From the NCBI GenBank assembly GCA_940671915.1, contig CALNVZ010003434.1, forward strand, positions 571,373-635,372: 64,000 nt of DNA, written 5' to 3'. This stretch comes from Paracentrotus lividus (Eukaryota; Echinodermata; Echinoidea; Camarodonta; Echinidae). Under the pieces are notes generated by a model. The model was not told the DNA's origin, made no database searches, and saw only the letters and a program-made list of their open reading frames with translations. Numbering within the stretch: the stretch's first letter is position 1; the number at the start of each line of letters is the position of its first letter. The position numbers were made by a program, and so were the translations under genes. Shown here one piece after another: positions 53,812 through 63,615 of this stretch.

Positions 53812-55486
53812 GTGACTCGCGTAACATTTAGACAAAACTTCAACTTCAACTAATTACTTCAAAATTTCATAATGCAGACCTTTTTTTCTTACTTATTACA
53901 ATCAAGGTACTGACACATTATAATTAGCACAAAAAAAATTTTGGTTGCAAAGTCATTTTTGATGGAGATATTTCAATTTGTTTCCTGTGACTTGCGTGAC
54001 GCGACACTATTGAAGAATTCTGACCTTACTGAAATTTCCTCAGAAGTTACTTATCTGATGTACCTGAAATTTCCTCAGAAGTTACTTATCTGATGTACCT
54101 GAAATTTCCTCAGAAGTTACTTATCTCATGTACCTGAAATTTTCTGGACATAATTTTGAAACATTAAGCAATGACCAGGTAAAATTTCATTATCCTTTGG
54201 CCTGTCGTTTAAAGTCTATCACCATTTCAAAATGTGACTCGCGTGACACAGGAGTGTGACTCACGTGACAAGTGTCATTTTGGACTAAATGTTAACCAAT
54301 TATCATGATCACATATAGTAGAATGGGCCAAAATTCAACCAAACAAAACATTTATAGTCAGCTGTATCACATTCAACTTAAAGGGAAACAGTAACTTTCA
54401 AAAACAAGAGCAATTAGATCAAGATGAATAAAATTATATTGCTCTAATAGTAAAAACAAACTACTGAAAGTTTCAGATCAAATGGAAGTCATTTACTACC
54501 ACAAAACAGTGTAACAGCCAAACGCGAGTGAATTTTCAACCCCTTTGCAGCAAACCCTCCAGCCCGCTAGGGTCGGGGGGAACACGACAGGAAGTGGGGT
54601 GTCTTGAAAAGCACATGGCAATTTGTTTTCCACCACGAGATGGTTTACTAAATTTGAGTATGAAATCATTGATATCTCGAAAGTAAAGCAAGCAATTAAC
54701 TTGTAATTTTGAAGAGATACCAGACTGACCTATAAGTTTATAATTATGTTGACAAAATGAGCTAAATAAAAAAATTGTGATTTGAATATCATTCAATGTT
54801 ACTACATCCCTTTAAAACAAAAGAATTATTTCATTCAAGACAGATTTGGAGGTCTTGGAACATGCAATGCAAAATGGTGATTTTTCCCATTGACTTGTGT
54901 ATTGTAGCGACAGAATTTATAGAAAAGCAAATATGAAAACCTATGATTATAAAGTTTGATAACTCAGCAATAAAGGTAAGAAACTTTGAGAAGATTACAT
55001 ACCAGGATGCCAAGTTTCAGAAGATTTAATAGCTCCATGACAGAGATCTTAAGGGGTTGAAATCTATCCCATTTTCACCACAATTCCAATGTAAAATTTA
55101 CCTATTATTTTCTCATTATTGGCCAAAAAAAAAACCAATTGTTATCTCCAATGTGATAATCAGAACATTTTAAAAGACTTACTTGAAGGAAGATTTGATT
55201 TCTTTCCAACAAAATCTTATTCATTTTCCTTATTTTCCCAAACTTTGCTTGGTTTGAAAAATGTGACTCGCGTGACAGTACCCTAAGAAACCCTAATGTG
55301 ACTCGCGTGACAGTGCTTTAGGGTGTTTTTTTCATAATGAAGGGGTCTACCCTTTGAAATCTTCTTTGGTGGTACGATCGAGGACGCTAAGCTCCTTACT
55401 TTTCATCTTTCATCAACTACATATTATACACTCTATTACTTTTTAAGTGAACTAAAATATGGATGTATTTTTGTGACTCGTGTGAC
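53812..55486 (+). repeat. Cluster of GTGACTCGCGTGAC motifs
   Basis: Positions are 53812 (GTGACTCGCGTAAC), 53987 (GTGACTTGCGTGAC), 54234, 54256 (GTGACTCACGTGAC), 55263, 55298 and 55473 (GTGACTCGTGTGAC). All are on the same strand, and each variant is mostly a single CpG-decay change. A weaker reverse copy is near 54517. Confidence 0.85.
54031..54140 (+). repeat. 35-bp tandem repeat, 3 copies plus
   Basis: GAAATTTCCTCAGAAGTTAC starts at 54031, 54066 and 54101; each unit ends TGATGTACCT or CATGTACCT. A fourth partial copy (GAAATTTTCTGG) follows. Confidence 0.9.
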
Positions 55487-55670
55487 ACATTTCAAAGGGT
55501 GTTTTCAATTTGAAATATTGTCAAGCTCGGTTCACATAAATGCAGGAACCAATATGATATGACACATGGATATAAAACAAAATACAAAACTAAAATTTAA
55601 GAATCTAAATACAAAATAAGAGAACTGCTGAAACTGCTTATCCTATAAAGGAGAGCTAATGGTGTAAAAA

Positions 55671-55906
55671 GAAGTCAAAAGGAGCCTGAGCTTTCGTTCC
55701 TAGCAGAATCTTCGTCAGAGACAAAATGACACAGAAAAGTAGGGAACAAACATGGATATAGAGAAAGACAGAGAAAAGCTATACCTAAGTGGCAAGCCAA
55801 GAGGGAGAGAACAAAAAGGGGGATGTAAAAGGTGTGAAGAAGCCAGCCAATCAAAAAGCAAGAGGAGGTGAGATCAAACAGCAAACTGGAACAAAAGGGA
55901 GATAAA
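55671..55906 (-). repeat. Penelope-like pseudo-LTR, inverted left copy
   Basis: It is the reverse complement of 57030-57268 with a few changes. It contains CTGACGA (minus strand, at 55712-55718) and GAAA (55692-55695), hammerhead-like core residues. Confidence 0.85.
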
Positions 55907-57029
55907 ACCAGAGGTCATAGTGCTAGGACAGTCCAACAAGCCATTAACAAAGTTCGTTCTCTCCCTAGATCTGATGTTCTCAGAAAGAAAGCTGACCACC
56001 AGGACACCACGGACAGATTACCCCTTGTGACTACCTTCCACCCTAATTTACCTCCTCTCCGCACCATCCTTCATGCTAATCACCATATTCTCCACACTTC
56101 TGATCGTCTCCTACAGGCCGTTCTGACACTCCCATCGTGGCATTCCGACGCCCCCGCAACCTCAAGGATCTCATCGTTCGTGCTGAAGTCCCTCTCTTAC
56201 TGACCATTCTTCTCCCATTCAGCATGGCACCTTCAAATGTACAGCCAACAGATGCTCATTTGCAAATATACACATCCACGAAGGCGATACTTTCCAGAGT
56301 ACCTCCACTAGCAGATCTCATCACACCAAGGGGAACATCACCTGCACCACTTCTAATGTTATATATCTTATCACTTGCAGAGTTTGTAAGATGCAGTTGT
56401 AGGTGAAACCAAGACCACTCTCAATAGACGCTTCTATGGCACAGATCCACTGTCACACCACCAAGCTTGACACCCCCGTTGGGAACCATTTCAACCTTCC
56501 TAACCACTCCATCTCTGACATGTCTCTACAGGGCATTGAATTTTAGGTACCCGTCCTGATTCTGTCCGTTTCAGCAGAGAGAAGTTCTGGATGAGACATC
56601 TTCGCACCATTCAACCTCACGGTCTCAACATTCAGGAGGGGTAATGACTAACCTCTCTTTTTCTCTCATTTCTTTCTTGATATCTGTTGTTTTCCCCCTT
56701 TCCTTTTAGCTTAGTTAAGTTTATTTGCAGGTGTTTGTTTTATTTGACTAATACATTCTGTTTCTCTTAAATCAATTCTTCTTTCTCTTTTCTCCCTTAC
56801 AGGTTTGCTCACACTTCTCTTTTGTTTTTTGTTTTGTTTTCATGTCTTCCCCTTGTTCTTTTACCTGTTTTACTTATTTATTTATTCCCCCCCCTTACTT
56901 CTTCTTGTAGGTCTATTAACACACAGGTCTACTAGGTGTTTTTTTCCCCTTGCTTTTTCTCTTTTCTTTCATCTTTTCAGCCCCTCAGCCTCCACTCTAA
57001 TCCCTTCTTTGTTTACTCTCTCCTCCTCT

Positions 57030-57268
57030 CCCAGCTTATCATCGCCCTTTGTTCCAGTTTGCTGTTTGATCTCACCTCCTCTTGCTTTTGATTGGCTGGC
57101 TTCTTCACACCTTTTACATCCCCCTTTTTGTTCTCTCCTCTTGGCTTGCCACTTAGGTATAGCTTTTCTCTGTCTTTCCTATATCCTGTTTGTTCCCTAC
57201 TTTTCTGTGTCATTTTGTCTCTGACGAAGATTCTGCTAGGATCGAAAGCTCACGCTCCTTTTGACTTC
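57030..57268 (+). repeat. Penelope-like pseudo-LTR, right copy with hammerhead-like core
   Basis: It contains CTGACGA (57221-57227), a stem GATTC/GGATC (57229-57233 with 57239-57243, loop TGCTA), GAAA (57244-57247) and a short stem AGC/GCT (57247-57249 with 57254-57256). Confidence 0.8.
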
Positions 57269-57281
57269 ATTTAAGAATCTA

Positions 57282-58190
57282 CTCACTATGGAACATGCTT
57301 TAAAGAGTGCATTAAAATTATTACCAAAAACATACTTTTTTGAGCAAATTTGTTGTCTCTTTGAGATGGTGTAACTTGGTCATTCTGGTGCGGATCCAGA
57401 GATGGACTTTTACGCGGGGCTAAAAGGTACCTTAAAATTTGTTGCCGTCATGATGGCGGTCTTGATAAGCGTGGGGGGGGGGGGGGGGGGTAGGTGTAGG
57501 AAATTTTTTAACCTTTGGCCGTGATAAAATTTCAAACCTACTTCATATAGGGGTAGGGTCAGGTCATCCTATCGTTCGGCCCTAAAGAATTGACAAGCAA
57601 AAAAAAAAAGAAAAGTTTTTCAATTTTAAACGGGGTGCGCTAGCACCTTCAGCCCCCCCCCCCTGGATTTGCGTCTGTCATTTGAAGATAAAAGGTGGTG
57701 AAAATTCAGATTTTTACCTTTGAAATAGCCTTTTTGTACTAAAGCCAAAAATACTTGGCCTAACGTTAGATCTAGATTTTTTTCATTGGTTATATTTGAG
57801 ATTTTAAGCAATGGCTGCTGTAATTTCATTATGATTGATATGTCATTGTCACGAAATGTGAGGCATAGATCTAGGCCTAGATCTAGATCTAAAAATTGGC
57901 ATGCACAACTTTCTTTACTGAAAGAGTTATCATTTTTTTTTATAACATCACTCACTGACTCAGACTCTCAGTCATCATCATGTCTTCATGACATTGACAA
58001 TACTAGATCTACAATAACTTTCTAACGTTAGATAGACCTTCTACATCCAAAAATAATTAACAAGCAAGAACTGTAAATGTAATTGGTAAAATGAACGCAC
58101 AGAGTTCTACGATAATTCAAAGTTACAGACACCATTTAAAACTAAAAATCACGCCCTATTATCCGAGGCTGCTCTCGATCTCTGTGCCGA
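57282..58190. other. No gene; G-run and AGATCT-rich sequence
   Basis: It has a run of 19 Gs near 57473 and a C-run near 57652 that may be the ends of a small element (GCGGATCCAG near 57390, CTGGATTTGCGTC near 57663). Interspersed AGATCT words (57850-57890) and CTAACGTTAG occur. No coding sequence is recognised. Confidence 0.4.
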
Positions 58191-58199
58191 TGAAGACAT

Positions 58200-58292
58200 A
58201 GACCGAAGGATTCAGTCCATTATTTTGCTAAAAAAAAAAAAAAAAAAAAATTTTTAAATATCCCAAGAACGGTGGAATATTTCTGCCTAATG
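58200..58292 (+). repeat. Long inverted repeat, left arm
   Basis: AGACCGAAGGATTCAGTC and TATCCCAAGAACGGTGG (continuing AATATTTCTGCCTA) occur in reverse complement at 59911-60042. The arms differ only in the middle, where this one has a poly-A/T run and the other has about 60 bp of other sequence. Confidence 0.85.
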
Positions 58293-58299
58293 AAGACAG

Positions 58300-59530
58300 A
58301 GCTAGACACCTAACACGTAGAAAAATCTACAAGTTCGTTCTTACAGAGCTAGAGAACAATGCATTTTGATTGTTGGGCGCTCTGATTAGCTATCGCGCGG
58401 AGCTCCACCTCCTGGTTGCGATGACTGAAGTGCGTTGAACAACGCGATTCAGCTGTTCCCGATAACGACCGCTTTTGTCTTGCGCGCTGTCGATCATAAC
58501 CAAAGACTAAAGTGGACCCATTTCGCCAGAAAAACTGCAAGACTCGACTTCACAAAAGGTTAAGCGGAGACCCACTCTTTCAATATTTTTTAGAATAAAG
58601 AAGAGAAATATAGATTAAAAAGGAACTTCAACGAATCCACCGTTGGACTTCGCCCAACATTTGAAAACGTATAAAGAAATGAGGACTTATAACGTTAACT
58701 GTTACTGTTAGATTTTCTAGATCTAACTTACCAAAAAAATAAATGACGAATTATTTTAAATTTTATCGTGACTAACGTTAAGTTAGATCTATTGTTCATT
58801 GGAAGGCACAATGCCATGCAGCCCATGGTAGTGTTTTTCATATGCTAACGTGATCATTCGAGTGTCGGGCATAAATTAATTTAATTATGGAGTAAACATT
58901 TCTAACCGTTACGTGCCTAACGTAGTAACACTAACACAAAAAACAGAGCATGCAGCCCCGGGCTGGCCCCTCATCAGCTGATACCCTGTCCCTGGCGGCC
59001 CTGGACGCCGCTGTACACCCGGTCAACATCCCTGGCCTTAGCGCCATATCATATGTATCCGCTGAGCCTGAGTGAGGCATTTAAAAAAAAAAAAAAAATC
59101 CTGCGATCAGGCCGGGCTAACTCAGAAATTTCTTTCCATTATTGTTTGAATGGCGGAATGATTCCTCAAATAATTAAATGCTCGATATTTACCTCGTAGC
59201 TATGAGTGAATGTCACAGAGAAATCTAGAAATATTTACCATTTTACAGGAGGATTCGCTCAGTTTCGTCGGACGGAGTTCCAATTCAATGCATGTACACG
59301 CACGGTACACGTGCACATGCGCAAAGTGTGTCGTCAGCAAAACTACCGCGGGTTTTTATTTCAAAGATACCGTAGCAACCTACGGTACCTGTACCTCCCT
59401 AGCCCTCGAACGGATTTATCAGCGGCTTTCACAGGTATCACACCCCGACTCCGCCCCGTTGCATTGCGATGGTTTCGCGCTCCTAGCTAGCTATATCGCT
59501 GTAGCTGTTTGCATGCATGCCTACCGGCTA
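58300..59530. promoter_or_regulatory. CpG-containing, promoter-like region between divergent genes
   Basis: CpG density rises at 58370-58560 (CTATCGCGCGGAGCTCC, GATAACGACCGC, TTGCGCGCTGTCG) and again at 59240-59500 (TTCGTCGGACGGAG, CACGCACGGTACACG, CCCCGACTCCGCCCCG). The region lies between the start of the minus-strand gene and the plus-strand first exon, so it could carry one or both promoters. An RFX X-box-like site is inside it. Confidence 0.35.
59366..59388 (+). promoter_or_regulatory. RFX X-box-like site inside a short palindrome
   Basis: GATACCGTAGCAAC fits GTNRCC(N0-3)RGYAAC with one mismatch. TACCGTAG, CAAC, CTACGGTA is also an 8-bp inverted repeat with a 4-base loop. X-boxes regulate ciliary genes in animals; whether this one is used is unknown. 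Confidence 0.35.
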
Positions 59531-59910
59531 CCGGTTAATTAGTGGTCCAGAGAAGAATATCATCTGTATTCCCTGGTAAATTGGTAAGTTGCTTAGTTAA
59601 AAATCCATGAAGCATACAAAGTCCGAACATGAATACAATTCTGAAGGTATTTTGCTGATGTTAAGACTAGACTTTTGTTTTAAGTCAGACAAATGTCAAA
59701 ATGAATTTTTTAAAATAGACTCTAACGTTAACTTGTTAATGTTAACCGTAACGTTAACACTAACTTTACACTTATGTAACGTTAGATCTAACGTTAGGCC
59801 CACTTACACTTATGCATGGTCAATCATAATTGATCTTGCACTGAGAAGTACTTTATTGCAGCAGTTTTCTTCCAATGGAAAGTCAATGCAGAAAAGTGTC
59901 TTGAGCAGCT

Positions 59911-60042
59911 CCCAGCCTAGGCAGAAATATTCCACCGTTCTTGGGATATTAATTGAATATTAAAGGAATTTGTCCCATATCCCATTGGTGTTTAACCAAT
60001 GCAATCCCAAAATAGTGACTGAATCCTTCGGTCTACTCCCAG
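59911..60042 (-). repeat. Long inverted repeat, right arm
   Basis: Reverse complement of 58200-58292 in two blocks (59911-59948 and 60008-60042). The arms enclose the 1.6-kb CpG-containing region. Confidence 0.85.
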
Positions 60043-60317
60043 CCTGGCAGCTAAGTCAAGGTGGCATAACCAAAAAAGGGTCTAAAAATTCTACTAAACA
60101 AAATCAAAAATATCTAATGTTTGGAAAAGTTATAGACCCTATTGCAATAAGACTATAAAAAATAGATTATCTTAAATTATTTTGAGGTAGGTTTAAAGCT
60201 GGTTCCGCTAATTATTATTGAAAAGTTTCCTCAGCAACCAAGAGGGCGACAGACAGCAATTTTTCAGTACTGACTGATGTTGGTTTGCAGCTGTATGTGC
60301 GTTAGGCCTAACGTTAA

Positions 60318-60458
60318 GGCCCGGTCCCACTGGCGGGAGGATTAATTGCGCATGAGTTGCGTATACAAATTTCGTTCATCCGCAACAAAGAACAAAAACA
60401 AAACAAACAAACCGCAATTCATTCGCATATCATCCTAAAAAGCCAGTGGGACCGCGCC
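60318..60458. mobile_element. 141-bp MITE with TTAA target-site duplication
   Basis: Terminal inverted repeats GGCCCGGTCCCACTGGC and GCCAGTGGGACCGCGCC match at all but one base. TTAA flanks both ends (60314-60317 and 60459-60462). TTAA target sites are used by piggyBac and Kolobok elements. It has no coding capacity. Confidence 0.9.
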
Positions 60459-60462
60459 TTAA

Positions 60463-61332
60463 GCCAAGGCTCCTAGGCCTAACTTTTGTTAGATCTAAAT
60501 GATAATCTACTGAGTAGGACTAGACTAGACTAGAGTCTCTAGATTTTATTTTTAGACTTTATGACTTGTTTGTGCGGTTTCACATTGACCTGAAAATAAC
60601 AAGAAATGTTTTTTTTTTTTTTAATGATATTCTGGCATTATCCTGTTAAGTCACCAGTCCATTCACTCCCGTTCATTTCGTCAGTGGCGGAGACATCATT
60701 CAACTCCCATTGACTTTGTACACAGAGAGGAGACAGAGACTGAGAGAGGAGACAAATTGGAGGATATAGCCGATGGCGAGACTCTAGAATAAGCATGCTG
60801 AAAATCTCTTGAAAATTTTAACAATAGAATCTAGATCTAGGGCCGAGATCTATTTATTGTTTAAGGAAATGAAAGAATGTTATCACTCATTACTACGATA
60901 TCATTTATCATGTTCAATCAAGAATGAGCCTGAAGTGGAAGTGAAAGTGAGAGAGAGAAAGAGAAAAGTAAAAATCCGGCCTTTTCCCACCGACACTCGT
61001 AGTACGATGTCTAATACTAAAGTATTGACATCGATGCTCATCAATGTATTTTGCTCTTCATTCATCAATAAGTATTTTAGGTCCAACTTAATTTTAAATA
61101 CTGAAAATTAACATTTGTTTCTGACATTTGTTTCATCTTTTGTTCTCAATGAATCTGATATGATTTTAAGCTGAACGTTGTTGTGGGTCTATTTCACGCC
61201 CAATTGTTCTCCTTGGTGGTCACTTGGACTTATTGTCACTCGGTTTATAATCTGCAAAATTGATTATAGATCTGTACAAGTTGTCATTCATAGACAAGAA
61301 CGCTTAACAAACTAGGTGCTCCTAAGAGTCCT
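60463..61332. other. No gene seen
   Basis: AT-rich, with short repeats (GACTAGACTAGACTAGAG near 60520) and no recognisable coding sequence. A 100-codon frame at 60809-61111 is charged but of no known type. Confidence 0.4.
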
Positions 61333-61734
61333 ATGTCTATCCGGGCAATGCACACATGCAATTGTGATTATTTACGAGGCATAAGTCTAGAGACTGGTTT
61401 TCTGTATTCATATTCAACTTACAAGTATAAAAAGGTTTTTCCTTACAAACAAAACTATGCTTGCCCAGCCCAGGGCTTGCCCAAAATAGCAACAACTATT
61501 GTATGCAGACTGGATTCAAAATACAGTTCATTCTTTAATAACACTACAGGTTGTTTGAATACCTTGATACTTTGTCCCAAGGAAAGAAACAGCCATGAAA
61601 TAAACAAATTAAGAAAACCTATTAAGAAGATCTTCTTGGCCTTACTGTATGAAATTTACCCACAACAAACAACAACAAAAATGGCCCTACTTGAAAACAT
61701 CCTTTTTGAAAATTTATTGGAAGAAGTGACTTGA
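61333..61734 (+). CDS. 133-codon open frame of unknown nature
   Basis: An ATG opens 133 codons (CNCDYLRGISLETGFLYSYS, FPYKQNYACPAQGLPKIATT, KMALLENILFENLLEEVT). It is long for this AT-rich context but has no motif that I recognise and no splice or leader evidence. The C-rich middle could be a TE scrap. Low confidence. Confidence 0.2.
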   Translation: MSIRAMHTCNCDYLRGISLETGFLYSYSTYKYKKVFPYKQNYACPAQGLPKIATTIVCRLDSKYSSFFNNTTGCLNTLILCPKERNSHEINKLRKPIKKIFLALLYEIYPQQTTTKMALLENILFENLLEEVT

Positions 61735-62194
61735 TATATTAATTATAAATACTCAGACCAGATTGTATAAGCCAATATTTTTACAATTTTGGACTAGTTG
61801 GGGAAATTTGCAAGTGAATAGTTTCATGATTTTCATATTTTTTTCATTACTATAAATAGCCTGAAATCAAGAGGAAACTTTCACGAGGAGAGACTCATGA
61901 AATATGCTTTTAAAAAAATGAAACAATCACAAAAATAACCACTAGTATATTGTGACCATCTAGGCCATAACATTGTCAAATAACTACCTCCTAAGGCCCC
62001 GCTCTCCGGTCATTGAAAGTTTAGTTTTGGCACTCTCAAACCGGAGTACCTAAGTTGAAAAGTTTCCCAGTGCATGGGGAACTAAGCAAGAATTGCCCCC
62101 CCCCCCAATGAAAAAGAAAGAAAATACAGCCCGATAATGAAAAATTAGAGTTTTGGAAAGATTTGTATGATGGGGTTTAAATACTAGTTACTTA
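61735..62194. other. No gene seen
   Basis: AT-rich spacer up to the TTAA-flanked element; includes a C-run near 62096-62106. Confidence 0.45.
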
Positions 62195-63331
62195 TTAACC
62201 CGTTGAGAGCGGGAACCGGGTATACCCGGTTCTCTAATGACCACATATTTATCACCAAATACCCCCTAAAATTCACCCTTTGTACTACTTTTGTTGAATT
62301 TTTGCTATACACAGTAGTTAATTTATGAAATGAGCGACATGTTCTAGTACAAAACATTTCATAACTATTTGACATATTTAATAAATAAGCTTTTTAAATA
62401 GATATATTTCTCAGGCACTCAGAAAGAATTGCTTCAACCAGTGTATTTAAGTGACCATCAGCGATTTTTTAGCATTTTCGGTTTCGCTGATCCACCTTTG
62501 TACTACTTTTATTGTTAGCCCATGAAAATTCAATGGATCAGTGCAAGGTGTGAGTGATTTTCTAACATGGGCGCGCACACACAAAAACCCGGATGTATCT
62601 GGAGAAATGAAGTAGTATCGATCGGTGGCTTAGCTGAGAAGAAAACTATTCTTTAAAATTAGAGAACGGGTCGATATCTAACCTAAATGACTAACAATAT
62701 CTGTCTAACCCCCAATTAGTACATCAAAAGAGGAGGATACGGCTTAGTTTAAAGTTTATAAGAAATGAAAAGAAAAGAGTAAAGAGAGAGTGTGTTCAAG
62801 AATCAAGTCGGCAACCAAAGGACTGGAATTCATTTTTCTTCCCTTTGCAACTAGGTTCATCTCAGGCCATGGTATAAGAAAATTCAATACATTCAATAAG
62901 AGATCTTTAAATAGGGATAACGCTAAAAAAGCAACCCTTTGTTCACCTTGTTCCAGGCTCATTAAGGTGTAAAACATTTCTTTCAGGCCAAGACAAGATA
63001 CTCAGTTTACAAACCGGAGAAATGCTTTTATTGTTCACAATATTATTATCTTTTCTATGTAGTAATATCGAGCTTGACATGGGAATGTAGAATATTCAAT
63101 CATGTAGTGATAAGAGGCAATTGAGAATTAAGAACACCAAAAACATTATAGAAAATATAGATATTTCAAAAAAAAAATCAAGCTTCACTTCTAGTGTCCA
63201 TAGCGTGCAACCACGCTATACGCATGAGCGATTTAACCAGAGCCCGCATGCGCGGACAGGGTTGTCTCTTTTTTTAATCTCGTCTCAGGGTAATGACATC
63301 AGGCCAAACAATTTCGTCGTAAACGGGTTAA
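62195..63331. mobile_element. Candidate piggyBac-like non-autonomous element
   Basis: It starts TTAACCCGTT (62195) and ends AACGGGTTAA (63331), so TTAA flanks termini CCCGTT and AACGGG. piggyBac ends typically read TTAA-CCC and GGG-TTAA. The match beyond six bases is weak. A 20-bp perfect palindrome, GAACCGGGTATACCCGGTTC, lies at 62213-62232 near the left end. No transposase is seen within its 1.13 kb. Confidence 0.45.
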
Positions 63332-63485
63332 ATTATTTAAGAATTTATAAAAGGTCAATTCTATGTTGTGTCTCATTTATTTTTTATTTATATCTGTTTT
63401 AAGTGGGGGGGGGGGTGGGGTGATTTGATGCATTCATTCTCAAAACCAATTATGTTTTTAACAACAAATTTATGTTGTATTCCAG

Positions 63486-63615
63486 CAGATCTGAGTAGAA
63501 GGTCTAGAAAACGACGTCCATCATGGCGCAGACATCAGCTGCATTATGGTTGAAATATGACACCTTCAATATTGGCATCCTGCCTGTACCACCTCATCCG
63601 AAGCTCAGTTTGCAT
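63486..63615 (+). CDS. First coding exon of a plus-strand gene, partial
   Basis: An acceptor (TTATGTTGTATTCCAG) at 63485 and a consensus donor (TTGCAT|GTAAGT) at 63616 bound this exon. The ATG at 63523, in the context ATCATGG, opens 31 codons, MAQTSAALWLKYDTFNIGIL then PVPPHPKLSLH, that fill the exon with no shift. The acceptor implies a 5' non-coding exon upstream. Open, spliced and unbroken, it looks like a host gene; the rest is beyond or in the last 380 bp, which are AT-rich intron. I do not recognise the protein. Confidence 0.65.

Larger units (their letters stand above)
53225..55594. other. Upstream of the minus-strand gene: motif cluster, no coding sequence
   Basis: This 2.4 kb has no convincing gene. 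It contains seven near-copies of GTGACTCGCGTGAC (53812 to 55486) and a 35-bp tandem repeat (54031-54140), listed separately. On the minus strand it is probably intron or 5' flank of the gene at 50713-53224. Confidence 0.5.
55608..57268 (+). mobile_element. Penelope-like element with inverted terminal repeats
   Basis: The coding core (56100-56643) reads VAFRRPRNLKDLIVRAEVPL, then in shifted frames VIYLITCRVCKMQ, VGETKT and NRRFYG, NHFNLPNHSISDMSLQGIEF-type residues and FSREKFWMRHLRTIQPHGLN. YLITC..C...YVGET is the GIY-YIG endonuclease signature of Penelope-like elements; the reverse transcriptase is missing, so it is 5'-truncated. Inverted repeats of about 235 bp flank the core (55671-55906 and 57030-57268). 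The 13-bp direct repeat ATTTAAGAATCTA at 55595-55607 and 57269-57281 fits a target-site duplication, with a 63-bp tail on the left. Confidence 0.85.

Noticed and set aside
54536..54796. Small minus-strand gene upstream of the host gene
   Set aside because: 86 codons with no motif, in AT-rich sequence between the GTGACTCGCGTGAC copies; no splice evidence.
56805..57224. 139-codon frame rich in L, F, S and P
   Set aside because: It is a polypyrimidine stretch running into the Penelope-like terminal repeat; the hydrophobic look is compositional.
57626..57955. 109-codon minus-strand frame
   Set aside because: It crosses AGATCT repeats and poly-C and shows no conserved motif.
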